NCBI GenBank assembly: GCA_905182535.1 | Contig: CAJJBZ010000008.1 | Coordinates: 124,001 to 188,000, forward strand | Source of the DNA: an uncultured Planktomarina sp. | GTDB lineage: Bacteria; Pseudomonadota; Alphaproteobacteria; Rhodobacterales; Rhodobacteraceae | Direction: 5' to 3' | DNA: 64,000 nt | In this document: positions 10,893-20,947 of the stretch, one piece after another | Numbering within the stretch: the first letter of the stretch is position 1 | How the letters are laid out: the number at the start of each line of letters is the position of its first letter | The notes under the pieces: model-generated | Seen by the model: the letters and a program-made list of their open reading frames with translations, nothing else | Database searches by the model: none | Told to the model about the DNA's origin: nothing | Program-made: the position numbers and the translations under genes

Positions 10893-12024
10893 ATGCCCGC
10901 GTTGTTAGACACAGTCGATCCTGACGGCCTATTAGAATACTCTGTGGTCTTCACAGACCGTTCGCTCAATCATATGAGCACAAAATTTCAAAGTGTGATG
11001 TGCGATATCTCGTCAATCCTCAAAGAAGTGTATGCGGCAGATGCCGTTGCCCTGATTCCCGGTGGTGGTACTTACGGGATGGAAGCTGTGGCGCGGCAGA
11101 TTGCTGTTGACAAACGGGTGATGGTTCTGCGCAACGGGTGGTTTTCTTATCGTTGGTCCCAAATTTTCGAAGCTGGATCTATCCCTGCAAGCGAAACTGT
11201 TATGAAAGCTCGACGAACGGGCAATGATGCTGAAGCCGCTCGATCCCTGCGCCCATTGAAGATGTCGTGGCTAAAATATCAGCAGATCAACCGGATGTGG
11301 TCTTCGCTCCGCATGTGGAGACATCATCAGGAATGATATTGCCAGATGATTATCTTGTAGCGGTAGCTGATGCTGTTCATGCTTATGGCGGGTTGTTTGT
11401 ATTGGATTGCATTGCTTCTGGCTGCGCGTGGGTTGACATGCGTGCGACGGGTGTCGATTTTCTGATCTCGGCGCCACAAAAAGGTTGGTCAGCTTCGCCT
11501 TCCGCGGGCATGGTGATGATGTCGCAAGCTGGAATTGCGGCTGTCAAAGCAAGTCAATCTAATAGTTTTGCTGTTGATTTGGGGAAATGGCTATCGATTA
11601 TGGAAGTATATGAAAATGGTGGTCACGCCTATCATGCCACGATGCCAACTGATGCGCTCACGGCTTTCCGCGATACTATGATGGAAACACAAGCCTACGG
11701 GTTTGAAAAACTTTCAGTTGCGCAGTGGGAGCAGGGCAATCGGGTTCGTGCGGCCTTGGCTGAGCGTGGCTTTGCCTCTGTGGCCGCTGTTGGTTTTGGC
11801 GCGCCCGGTGTGGTGGTAAGCTTTGCTTCCAGCCCTGAGATGCAGACTGGCAAGCCCTTTGCGGCATTAGGGCTCCAAATCGCCGCGGGTGTGCCACTGC
11901 AATGTGATGAAGGCCCGGCTTATAGCAGTTTTCGTTTGGGTTTGTTTGGCTTAGACAAACTTTATGATGTGGATGCCAGTGTTGTTCGGTTAGTACTAGC
12001 ACTGATCAGATTTTGGCTAGTTAA
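10893..12024 (+). CDS. PLP-dependent class V aminotransferase (two frameshifts)
   Basis: Fold-type I PLP enzyme of the alanine/serine-glyoxylate aminotransferase type. Blocks seen are DPDGLLEYSVVFTDRSLNHM at the start, IPGGGTYGMEAVARQ, LRNGWFSYRWSQIF, DVVFAPHVETSSGMILPDDY, GLFVLDCIASGC with the PLP-contacting Asp, and ISAPQKGWSASPSAG with the Schiff-base Lys. The frame breaks at 11235-11249, restored before APIEDVVAKISADQ. It breaks again at about 11995-12001, after which TDQILAS and a stop at 12022-12024 give the natural end. Without the second correction the frame would run to 12133 into the opposite gene. Its amino donor is unknown. Confidence 0.85.
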
Positions 12025-13208
12025 CGCGTTCCCAGCCCGAGATGCATCAAAGCGTGGCGCAGTGGCGCAATCCGATGGATTGCGTCTAGTCCTAAAGCTC
12101 GAGCCTGCGAGGCCACCGCTCCATCGGCCCTAGATGCACGGTTCAACGCACCAACGCCGATAACCCTTGACTGTGCAACGGGCCTACGCGCTTGATGATA
12201 TTTTTTTAACATTTTGACGTCGCCAAGGCTTTTGGGGTTGGCTTTTGCCAGTTCTAACAAAACTTCAATATCGCCAAGGCTCAAGTTCAAACCTTGCGCG
12301 CCGATGGGTGGCACCACATGGGCAGCTTCGGCGATGAAGGCCATACGTTCGCTGTAAAAGCTGCCCGCCAATTGGCTGATGATCGGCCATGCGGTGCGGG
12401 CCGTAATCAAAGTGAGCGGCCCCAATACTCCAGCAGATCGTGCCGTTATCTCAACGTCAAAAGCATCGTTTGGTAAAGCCTGCATAGCTCGAATAGCTAT
12501 AGCCATATCCATCCATACCACCGCTGAGGATGGCGTGCCCTCAAAGTCTGGCAAGGGCACAAGAGTAAATGGGCCACCGCTTTTATGGACCTCGGTTGAG
12601 ATATTATCATGTGTCATAGCATGGGTGACTGCAAAACTTAGCGCCAATTGACCAAACTCTGAGCGTTTGGCTTTAATTCCTGCGGCCTTGCGAATTGTGC
12701 TGTCGCGCCCATCGGCGGCAATCAATAGCTTACACGAAATCACCCTGCCGTTGCTCAGCGTGACACGGGCCTCTGTACTGCGGCTGCTTGTGGCTGTTGT
12801 CGACAGGCCCGGTTTGAAGTCTACGTTTGGCAAGGCAGAAATTTGGCTTAGCAACCCTTCACGCATATCCCAGTTTCCTACATTCCAGCCAAATGGCGCA
12901 TCAGAAATATCTGCAGCATCGAAATCTTTGGTGACCAAATCTTGGCCCACCGCATCGACAATCCGCATAACCTGTAGAGGCGCGCTGCGGTCCTTGATTA
13001 AAGGCCAGACGCCAATTGCTTGTAAAAAGGCTTGCCCTGGCTGCAGATAAGCGGTGGTACGCAGATCTGCGCCTGCTATATCTCGGTTGGTGATGGGCAC
13101 TGTTGGGTCCACACAGAGCACGTCAAAGCCGGCATCGCCAAATGCCACAGCGGCAACCAGCCCGGCGATGCCACCTCCTGAAATTACGATATCTTTTTGA
13201 TCTACCAT
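12021..13208 (-). CDS. UbiH/COQ6-type FAD-dependent hydroxylase
   Basis: Flavoprotein monooxygenase of the ubiquinone-ring hydroxylase family. The FAD-binding motif ISGGGIAGLVAAVAFGDAG lies at residues 8-26. The second FAD motif is LLIAADGRDSTIRKAAGI. The third region is IAEAAHVVPPIGAQGLNLSL, where the usual GDAAH reads EAAH, as I recall is common in this subfamily. Length 395 residues, frame intact. Most members hydroxylate a polyprenyl-phenol in ubiquinone synthesis; which ring position cannot be told. It overlaps the next minus-strand gene by 7 bases, so the two are probably co-transcribed. Confidence 0.88.
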   Translation of the reverse strand: MVDQKDIVISGGGIAGLVAAVAFGDAGFDVLCVDPTVPITNRDIAGADLRTTAYLQPGQAFLQAIGVWPLIKDRSAPLQVMRIVDAVGQDLVTKDFDAADISDAPFGWNVGNWDMREGLLSQISALPNVDFKPGLSTTATSSRSTEARVTLSNGRVISCKLLIAADGRDSTIRKAAGIKAKRSEFGQLALSFAVTHAMTHDNISTEVHKSGGPFTLVPLPDFEGTPSSAVVWMDMAIAIRAMQALPNDAFDVEITARSAGVLGPLTLITARTAWPIISQLAGSFYSERMAFIAEAAHVVPPIGAQGLNLSLGDIEVLLELAKANPKSLGDVKMLKKYHQARRPVAQSRVIGVGALNRASRADGAVASQARALGLDAIHRIAPLRHALMHLGLGTR

Positions 13209-13894
13209 TTTTCATTATCTAGGCCGGTAAATCGGTCTGAAAAGCAAGCTTCGACCAAGTGTGACAAAAACGCTTCAAGATCAGAATGAGCCACGTCTAC
13301 ATAATCTGGAAATATAAGGTCTGGAGAAATGAAGACAGTTTTCATTCCTAGACGAGCGGGCACCTCCAAATTGCGTGGGTCATCTTCGAACATTGCCGCA
13401 CTATAGGGTGTGACATTCGCGTGGGCAAACACCTTGTGAAAGGCTTCGGCGCGAGGCTTTGGTTGATAGTTGGCATGCTCAATTCCATAGACTGACTCAA
13501 ATTCTTGTTCCAATCCAGTAGCTTCCAACACGCGCCGAGCATAGGGTTCGGTGCCATTCGTGTAAACTATTTTGCGACCGGGCAGAGCTGCAATCAGTTG
13601 CGCCAAGCGGCGCGAATTTGGCAAAACAGAAAAATCTATTTCGTGCACATCCCGCAAGAAATCGTGCGGAGTCATAGCGTGCATTTCCATCATGCCGGCC
13701 AAAGTTGTTCCGTGACTACGCCAATATTGTGCGCGCAAACGGTCGGCCTCCTCTAGGCTAACTCCCAGAAAATTAGCCACAAAAATCCGCATTTTCTCCT
13801 CAATTTGATCAAACAGCCGTACCTCAGGAGAATAGAGCGTGTTGTCGAGATCAAAGATCCAAGTGTTGATATGGCTGAATGTGTTAAAGTTCAT
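13202..13894 (-). CDS. HAD-family pyrimidine 5'-nucleotidase
   Basis: 230 residues of haloacid dehalogenase fold. Motif I is TWIFDLDNTLYSPEVRLF with the nucleophile Asp. Motif II is KIVYTNGTEPYARRVLEATG. Motif III/IV covers YQPKPRAEAFHKV and AAMFEDDPRNLEVPARLGM. The SDT1/PHM8-like subgroup, annotated as pyrimidine 5'-nucleotidases, shares exactly this pattern. It likely dephosphorylates UMP/CMP or related nucleotides in the cytosol; the substrate is inferred. It lies upstream of and overlaps the UbiH-type gene. Confidence 0.85.
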   Translation of the reverse strand: MNFNTFSHINTWIFDLDNTLYSPEVRLFDQIEEKMRIFVANFLGVSLEEADRLRAQYWRSHGTTLAGMMEMHAMTPHDFLRDVHEIDFSVLPNSRRLAQLIAALPGRKIVYTNGTEPYARRVLEATGLEQEFESVYGIEHANYQPKPRAEAFHKVFAHANVTPYSAAMFEDDPRNLEVPARLGMKTVFISPDLIFPDYVDVAHSDLEAFLSHLVEACFSDRFTGLDNEKW

Positions 13895-13996
13895 AAGGCA
13901 GTGGTACCAAATGGCGCAGCAGGATCAATGGTGAAACGCTTGCTTGGGGGGGGCTGCTAGACCATAGTTCTGGGACTGGTCACTGAGGAGCCAATA

Positions 13997-14653
13997 ATGT
14001 CGACACTCGCTACATCGCGGCCCACGCAACGAGACGCCTATGACCTAATTCTTGAGGCTATAGATGTGGGCGTCTATAAGCCTGGTAGTCGTTTGGTAGA
14101 AAGTGAACTGGCAGAGCGTTTTGGAGTGTCGCGCACCCCAATCCGTGAAGCGCTGCAACGCTTGGAAACCCAAAGCCTGCTAACTCGTGATGGACGTAGT
14201 TTAATTGTGGCATCGCTAGATCACAATCAAATGGCCGAGCTTTACGTGGTACGCACTCAGCTTGAGGGGTTGGCTGCCCGGTTGGCGGCGCAACATTCCT
14301 CGGTTGAAGAGGTTAATCTGCTTCAACAAATGGTCGAGGTGGATCGTGGGCACGTGTTGGATGCCGCTGCTTTGGCGCGGTCTAACAAGAGGTTTCATAA
14401 ACAACTTCATCTTGCATCGCATAATCGGTTTTTGGTGCAACAGCTGGACCTAGTATACCGCTCGATGGCGCTGTTAGCGACGACTTCCCTCGCCGTGGAG
14501 GGGCGTGGTCCGATCGCATTGGATGAGCATCAGTCCATTGTTACAGCAATTTCAGACCGTGATGGGATCGCAGCCTATGAGGCGGTCAAACAACATTTGA
14601 GTCAGGCTTTTGTGACCCGTTTAAAGCATGATGCTGAGGGGCAGTCTTACTGA
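13997..14653 (+). CDS. GntR-family transcriptional regulator (FCD domain)
   Basis: 218 residues. The N-terminal winged helix has VGVYKPGSRLVESELAERFG and VSRTPIREALQRLE, the GntR signature. The C-terminal helical domain has MAELYVVRTQLEGLAARLAA and FHKQLHLASHNRFL, typical of the FCD ligand-binding fold. FadR-subfamily regulators usually control sugar acid, amino acid or carboxylic acid use. No obvious target lies beside it, since both neighbours are housekeeping genes, so the effector is unknown. Confidence 0.92.
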   Translation: MSTLATSRPTQRDAYDLILEAIDVGVYKPGSRLVESELAERFGVSRTPIREALQRLETQSLLTRDGRSLIVASLDHNQMAELYVVRTQLEGLAARLAAQHSSVEEVNLLQQMVEVDRGHVLDAAALARSNKRFHKQLHLASHNRFLVQQLDLVYRSMALLATTSLAVEGRGPIALDEHQSIVTAISDRDGIAAYEAVKQHLSQAFVTRLKHDAEGQSY

Positions 14654-14776
14654 CTGGCACATTGGTGAGGCTATAGCAGAAACCTCATAGGCGATTTTGT
14701 AACGGCAAAGTCACCTGTCTAGATGTCCTAACACCCCTTTTACAGCGCTGATGCTTGATAAAAAATATAAACACAG

Positions 14777-14795
14777 GCTAGTAGTCTATACTAGC
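14777..14795. promoter_or_regulatory. Short inverted repeat downstream of the GntR gene
   Basis: GCTAGTA and TACTAGC form a perfect 7-bp inverted repeat with a 5-base spacer. There is no T run, so it is not a typical terminator. It lies in the otherwise empty 288 bp between the convergent GntR and carA genes. A protein-binding site is possible but unproven. Confidence 0.35.
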
Positions 14796-14941
14796 GGAGG
14801 TGGGGGCTGACGTCATCCACGCCGTGGTAAAATTCTCAATTACTAAGAGTTAAGGTTTTATATTAGAATTACTCTTTTCCCACAGCTTTTGAAATAACTG
14901 CCATAGCTTGTGGGTGAAGTTGTTGATTATGGCTTGAGATC

Positions 14942-16107
14942 TTAGGCAGCTAGATTTTTCTGCATTTCAGATGCAAATTTTTCAAACAGATAAAAACTAT
15001 CCTGTGGTCCGGGACTAGCTTCTGGATGGTATTGTACCGAAAATACTGGACGATCTGCCATGCGAATGCCACAGTTGGAGCCATCAAACAGCGATATATG
15101 AGTTTCCAAAATACCGGTTGGCAAAGACTGACTGTCCACAGTGAAGCCGTGGTTCATTGATGTGATCTCGACTTTGTTACTTTCCAAATCCTTGACAGGG
15201 TGATTGGCGCCATGGTGGCCATGGTTCATTTTAATTGTTTTTGCACCAAGCGCTAAAGCCAGTATTTGATGACCTAAGCAAATCCCAAAAAGTGGGATAT
15301 TTGTTTGTTCCAGAAGAGCTCTGATCATTGGCACTGCATAGATGCCTGTTGCTGCTGGATCACCTGGGCCGTTCGAAAGGAAAACGCCGTCTGGCTTCTG
15401 GGCCATTACTTCTTCAGCTGTGGCTGATGCTGGGAGAACAGTGACGTCACAGCCAACCGACGCAAGACAGCGCAAGATATTACGCTTGGCGCCGTAATCG
15501 ATAGCCACGACTTTGTATTTCGGTGTGTCTTCGCAGACATAGCCATCAGTCCAGGCCCAACGTTTCTCGTTCCATTTATACGACTGTGTACAGCTAACTT
15601 CTTTTGCAAGATCTAGACCTTCTAGTCCTACAAAGGCCTGTGCTTGCGCCCGCAAGTTCTCAACGTCGAATAAACCTTCAGGATTATGGCAAAGAGCAAC
15701 ATGGGGTGCACCTTGTTGACGGATGGCACGAGTCAACCTACGAGTATCGACTCCACCAATAGCTATGCGGCCATGGGCTTTGAGCCAGAGTGCTAGCTCA
15801 TCTTGCGCCCGCCAGCTGGATGGGTCTGTCGGGTCCCATTTCACCACCATGCCCGCTGCAAAAGGATCTGCGGTCTCGTCATCTTCCGACGTGATACCGG
15901 TATTGCCGATATGTGGGAAGGTGAAAAGGTTACGATTTGGCCGGCATAGGAAGGATCTGTCATGATCTCCTGATAGCCAGTCATAGCGGTATTAAAGCAA
16001 AGTTCAGCAACGGTTGTTCCGATAGCGCCAAAGCCATAGCCGTAAAATATTGATCCGTCCGCAAGCACTAGGCAAGCAGTCGGTTTCTGGTTTGATGACA
16101 TTGTCAT
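14942..16107 (-). CDS. carA: Carbamoyl-phosphate synthase small subunit (frameshifted)
   Basis: The glutaminase subunit supplies ammonia to CarB for arginine and pyrimidine synthesis. The N-terminal domain is [19 protein letters not shown] with [20 protein letters not shown]. The class I amidotransferase domain has [33 protein letters not shown] (nucleophile Cys), [12 protein letters not shown] and [16 protein letters not shown] (His and Glu of the triad). One extra base in the run at 15924-15927 breaks the frame; removing it restores [18 protein letters not shown] and joins the two halves into a normal-length protein. It is divergent from yqeY. Confidence 0.93.
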
Positions 16108-16246
16108 GAAAATACCCCTGACAGACTGTGGGGGTGGTAAAGTCAGAAGCGGTGGGGGTCAAGGGTTGGGACTGCCTGTTAACGTTGTAAATCGTTTGTT
16201 CTGTCAGTATAGAGTAAGGTCTGAACAGTTCGAGGATGAGCACAAC

Positions 16247-16705
16247 ATGAGTTTGCGGGATCGTTTGAGTATATCGCTAAAAGAGGCGATGAGAGCTAAG
16301 GATGCAACACGCTTGATGACCTTGCGCCTCATCAATGCAGCCATCAAGGATCGTGACATTGACGCACGTTCTATAGGTAATGAAACTGGGGTTTCTGATG
16401 CTGATTTATTGGCAATTCTAAGTAAAATGGTCAAACAACGGCAAGAGAGTGCGCGGGCCTATGAAGAGGGTGGTCGATTAGAATTAGCTGAAAAAGAGCT
16501 GTCTGAGATTACCATCGTTGAAGAGTTTTTACCACGTCAATTGAGTTCTTCAGAAACTGAGCAAGCCATCGCCGATGCCATAGCCGTATCCGGAGCAAAT
16601 TCGATTCGTGATATGGGAAAAGTAATGGGCGTACTCAAAGAAAAATATACTGGTCAGCTAGATTTTGGAAAAGTCGGTGGCGTTGTAAAAGCTCAGCTGA
16701 GTTAA
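16247..16705 (+). CDS. GatB/YqeY domain protein
   Basis: 152 residues of the YqeY family, which resembles the tRNA-binding tail of GatB. Signatures are LKEAMRAKDATRLMTLRLIN, LSKMVKQRQESARAYEEGGR, EITIVEEFLPRQLS and GKVMGVLKEKYTGQLDFGKV. The ATG at 16247 follows GAGG by 11 bases and gives the standard family start MSLRDR. The molecular role is not established, although association with tRNA-dependent amidation has been proposed from the domain. It is divergent from carA across 139 bp, a common Rhodobacteraceae arrangement. Confidence 0.92.
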   Translation: MSLRDRLSISLKEAMRAKDATRLMTLRLINAAIKDRDIDARSIGNETGVSDADLLAILSKMVKQRQESARAYEEGGRLELAEKELSEITIVEEFLPRQLSSSETEQAIADAIAVSGANSIRDMGKVMGVLKEKYTGQLDFGKVGGVVKAQLS

Positions 16706-17190
16706 AAAACAGAAGCCAATCTTATTTGGTTATTACTAGAAATGTGATTTTTAAATCGCTTGCACTTAAACATGAAGTCTCTTTTATGGCAAATATGTAG
16801 TGATTTCGACAGTGTAGTTGCCTTAGATCAATTTTATTTTATTTGTGAAGGCGGCATCCATTATATTTAGGGCAAACTTAATTCAGTGTGGGTTGATGCG
16901 CCATAGATAGGCCTGTCCACGCGAACTACCAAGTCCTTACAACATAGTCTGCTCTGTTAGCTTGCGTTTACTATCACCTAGATGATGAAATATAACACAT
17001 ATCCCTTGGTAATGTTCAGCATTATGCCAATCGGCAGCAACGCCCTGAGCGGTTATAATTTTTTGCTACAGCTTGGCAAGCCCGCTGGACTAACTGTGGC
17101 GTATGACTGAAAATTAAACTTAAAAATTCTAGTGCTTACTGTGTCATATATATAATATTATCTGTCTATTTATTCTTATTCGCAAAATAA
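16706..17190. other. Intergenic region with no supported gene
   Basis: About 485 bp between yqeY and the ctaD terminator. On the minus strand a short frame around 16950-17060 encodes DWHNAEHYQGICVIFHHLGD and ends in a stop. It looks coding-like but has no start and no recognised family, so it may be a gene remnant. Nothing else stands out. Confidence 0.4.
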
Positions 17191-17215
17191 AAGGCCCGAG
17201 AAAATCCAGGGCCTT
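17191..17215 (-). terminator. Intrinsic terminator of ctaD
   Basis: Read on the minus strand, AAGGCCC pairs with GGGCCTT around an 11-base loop and is followed by a T-rich stretch. It starts 26 bases beyond the ctaD stop. Confidence 0.85.
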
Positions 17216-17240
17216 TTTAAAAGCTTATCAAGTCCACTAT

Positions 17241-18912
17241 TTAGTGCGAGGAGCTTTTGTCCCAGTCTTCCTGCTTTGGCAGAATTTCGAAGGTGTGCTC
17301 CGGTGGGGGCGATGGAATTGTCCATTCCAACGTGTCTGCCCACTCGTTCCAGGGATTATTGGCATTTACCCGACGGCCTGCGAAGACAGCCCAGAATACG
17401 ATGCCTATAAAGAGTAGGAATGAAGCGAAGGATAAAAACGCACCCCAGCTTGACCAATAGTTCCAATAAGCAAAAGCCTCAGGATAATCGATATAACGAC
17501 GTGGCATTCCCTGCCGCCCTAGGAAATGCTGAGGGAAGAATGTGATATTTGTGCCGATGAAAAACATCCAGAAGTGAATTTTTCCCAATATCTCATTATA
17601 CCATCTACCAGACATTTTGGGCAGGTAGAAGTAAACACCGGCAAAGATACCAAAGGCTGCTGCAATTGCCATCACATAGTGGAAGTGTGCAACAACATAG
17701 TAGGTATCATGGTAAGCTCGGTCGACAGCCGCTTGGGATAAAACTATGCCCGTTACGCCGCCAACAGTAAACATAAACACAAAGCCAACCGCAAAGAGCA
17801 TTGGTGTTTTGAATTCGATAGAACCGCCCCACATTGTGGCTATCCATGAGAAGATCTTCACCCCAGTTGGTACAGCAATAACCATTGTTGCCAACATGAA
17901 GTAAGATTGCTGTGTTAATGACATTCCAACAGTATACATGTGGTGCGCCCAAACAACGAAACCCAAAGCGCCGATGGCGATCATAGCCCAAACCATCGGT
18001 AGGTATCCAAACACTGGTTTTTTTGAGAACGTTGAAACGATATGACACGATACCAAAGGCTGGTAAGATTACGATATAAACTTCAGGGTGTCCGAAAAAC
18101 CAAAGAATATGCTGGTATAGGATTGGATCCCCACCACCAGCTGGATCAAAGAATGCGGTACCAAAGTTTCGATCGGTGAGCAGCATAGTTATAGCACCTG
18201 CTAGAACTGGTAAGGCCAGTAAAATCAACCACGAAGTTACAAAGATGGACCAGGCAAACAAAGGCACTTTGAACAATGTCATGCCTGGAGTCCGCATGTT
18301 CAGGAAGGTCGTAATCATGTTGATCGCGCCCAGAATTGAAGAGGCACCAGATAGGTGGACCGCGAAAATGGCGAAGTCCATGGACATGCCACCTTCATTC
18401 ACCGACAGGGGCGGATTCAAAACCCAACCTACACCTGAACCCCCTTGGCCATTTCCGCCGGGCATGACTACCGACAGGACTGCCATCGTAGTTCCGGCTA
18501 CATACATCCAATAAGAAAGGTTATTCATCCTAGGGAAAGCCATGTCTGGCGCTCCGATTTGCAACGGCATGAAATAGTTCCCAAATCCGCCAAATAGTGC
18601 TGGAATGACCACAAAGAACATCATTAAGATACCGTGGCCGGTTATCAGGACGTTCCAAAGGTGCCCGTTAGGGGTACAATCACCCAGGGCAGCTGCGGTC
18701 ATCCGCGCTCCTTCCATACACATGTATTGTACGCCTGGCTCCATCAGTTCCATCCGCATATAGACGGTGAAGGCAACGGAGATAAAACCAGCCAAGCCGC
18801 CGGTCAAAAGGTAAAGGATACCAATATCTTTGTGATTGGTGGACATAAACCAGCGCGTAAAGAACCCGCGGTTATCTTCGTGATCATGTCCGTGTACGGC
18901 TGCGTCGGCCAT
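17241..18912 (-). CDS. ctaD: Cytochrome c oxidase subunit I, aa3 type (frameshifted)
   Basis: The catalytic subunit of the aa3 terminal oxidase reduces O2 to water and pumps protons across the inner membrane. Ligand-bearing segments are visible: [20 protein letters not shown] (heme a His), [20 protein letters not shown] (CuB His and the cross-linked Tyr region), and [20 protein letters not shown] (heme His pair). About twelve membrane helices are present. The start [13 protein letters not shown] follows GGGAGAG, so 18912 is preferred to 18939. One base is missing near 18041-18047; restoring it gives [19 protein letters not shown] and joins both halves. The product is about 557 residues, normal for the family. 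Confidence 0.94.
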
Positions 18913-19151
18913 CAGGCTCTCCCGTTTATTGACTACCAAAGTATCACAGCCGAGTCGCGACTGTGATATTTCTTTCTGAGTCAGTCTCTATCCCCCACGG
19001 GCCCATAGCGCAACGCGCAGATGGGTGTTTGCTATGGGTTAAAATGGCGCAGGCAAAGCTCTTGAAATATCTGGTTTGTGTGTTGCGATATTCGGGGGCT
19101 CGGCGGGCAGACAAATTCATGATTACATATAATAAAATAGTATTTTTTCTA

Positions 19152-19849
19152 CTACTTTTTTGTGCCAATGTGGTGTGGTTTGAGAAATACTTGACTGAAA
19201 CTGCGTTTCAACGCCAGATCTAGGTCTTCTATCGTAACTGGAAGGCCCAAATCGACCAGGGATGTTATCCCATGTTCTGCAATTCCACAGGGGACAATTC
19301 CTGTGAAATGCTCAAGTTCGGGCTCTACGTTTATAGAAATTCCATGAAAGCTGATCCATTTACGTAGGCGAACTCCAATTGCGGCAATTTTATCTTCTGC
19401 AATATTGCCACTGATAAAGGCTTATCGGGGCGCTGCACCCAAACGCCAACTCGGCCATCACGAACCTCACCCTTCACATTGAACTCGTCTAAAGTAGCAA
19501 TTACCCAGTTCTCCAGATCTTTAACGAATTTTCGTACATCACGGCCGCGTTTTCCAACATCGAGCATTATATAAATTACTCTCTGTCCAGGGCCGTGGTA
19601 AGTATATTGCCCACCACGTTGCGCTTGAAATACTGGAAACCGATTGGGCTCTGTCAAATCTTTAGCATCGGCGCTGGTGCCTGCGGTATAAAGAGGTGGA
19701 TGTTCAAGTAGCCATATAACCTCAGGGGCGTTTCCAGCCAGGATTTGAGTTACGCGTTCCTCCATCCAAGCCACAGCATCGGTGTAAGGTACGAGCTCAG
19801 TGGAGGTTTTCCACTCCACTTCTGGAAAAGTTTCATCTTGTGGCATCAT
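19152..19849 (-). CDS. lipB: Octanoyl-[acyl-carrier-protein]--protein transferase (frameshifted)
   Basis: LipB moves octanoate from acyl carrier protein to lipoyl domains, the first step of lipoate assembly. Seen are [52 protein letters not shown] and [15 protein letters not shown] missing base at about 19408-19418 breaks the frame. The corrected frame continues [20 protein letters not shown] (catalytic Lys), [18 protein letters not shown] (catalytic Cys) and [13 protein letters not shown] to a stop at 19152. I chose the start at 19849 because a longer frame would run into tRNA-Leu. About 230 residues. Confidence 0.9.
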
Positions 19850-19914
19850 TTTGCAATACAGCCCTTGAGTCCGTTTCATCGTTTCGATATGCGGCACTAT
19901 GTTCACTGTGGCAA

Positions 19915-20001
19915 GCGGTCGTGGCGGAATTGGTAGACGCGCAGCGTTGAGGTCGCTGTGAGGTAACACTCGTGCGGGTTCGAGTCCCGCCGACCGCACC
20001 A
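19915..20001 (+). tRNA. tRNA-Leu (GAG)
   Basis: A class II tRNA of 87 nt. Acceptor GCGGTCG pairs with CGACCGC, followed by A and an encoded CCA. The anticodon loop TTGAGGT has anticodon GAG, and there is a long variable arm (TGAGGTAACACTC region) and GGTTCGAGTCC T loop. It lies upstream of a broken tyrosine recombinase, a common integration-site arrangement. Confidence 0.97.
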
Positions 20002-20137
20002 GATACTTAGTATCAAACCATTGTGATTCCTTTGAGATTAACCATCGGGGGAGACGGTCGTGTCACACATTTCGTACATAATTTGTAGAGTAGGCAGATA
20101 TTATTACAACTGCCGTGTGTCTAAACACGCAGTTTAA

Positions 20138-20787
20138 GCCTGTGGCTTCTTTATAAGATCAGCACTTTCAAAAGACCCGGTTGAGGCTGAAGCTTATGCA
20201 AAACGTCTGGGTAATGTATTGGAGGGATCTTGGAGTAATGGTTCCAGAATACAGCCAGTTGGTGTGGCTGGTATCATTAGCATCTTCAAACCCAGATTGT
20301 CATTATTATTTGAGATGTCTGAGGAATACCTGACACTTCGTCAGATAGACCTGCCGCCCCCTCGTGTAGCCCTGACCACCTTCATCTCCATAGCTGGTGA
20401 TAGACTCGTCAGTGAATACACATGGGAAGATGCCAAGCTGTTTGTGGATCACCTTGCGACTCAAAGGTAACAAGACAGCCACAATCAGGCGTAGGATCAA
20501 TAGCTTGTCAGCCATTATGAACTATGCTTATTTTGAATTGGATTTGGATAAGCGTAATCCATTCAACAGATTGTTTATCCGAAATGAAGGAAACGACATA
20601 TCCATGAGGGGTACGTTTACCAAGGAGCAGTTCAAACACGGATACGACAAGGCCTTAGCATAAGGCAGCACCGTCAAACTCCTGATGCCTCTACTTAGGA
20701 GAAACAGGCTGTAGACTGGCTGAGATCGTGGGGCTGAGACTGGAAGATATAGAATTGTATGCTAGTTTAGGATTGAAGCTGTCGTAG
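20138..20787 (+). pseudogene. Tyrosine recombinase (integrase) remnant
   Basis: Three reading frames in succession encode one decayed integrase. The first has ALSKDPVEAEAYAKRLGNVL and LFEMSEEYLTLRQIDLPPP, ending TWEDAKLFVDHL at 20470. The second runs KGNKTATIRRRINSLSAIMN and FELDLDKRNPFNRLFI to a stop at 20663. The third resumes GSTVKLLMPLLGETGCRLAE and IVGLRLEDIEL. The last piece is box I of the catalytic domain, with its first catalytic Arg (GCRLAE). The rest of the catalytic domain with the His and Tyr boxes is absent, so this is a true relic and not just base-calling error. It starts 137 bases behind tRNA-Leu. Confidence 0.75.
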
Positions 20788-20947
20788 CAATTTTCTCAGA
20801 GGGCAATACGTGCAGTCATCGAGCACCAATCGTCGTGAATGTATTTTATCATACAGCATCAAAAATAGTGTGGGTAGTTTTCTCTTTATATTTTTTTGGC
20901 TTATTGTTAGATGCCTCATGAAAATGTGTTTAGGAAAGTACTGTAAA

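Noticed and set aside
12025-12133. Extension of the aminotransferase frame into the UbiH-type gene
   Set aside because: It exists only because of the second frameshift; the corrected frame ends at 12024 with the expected C-terminus.
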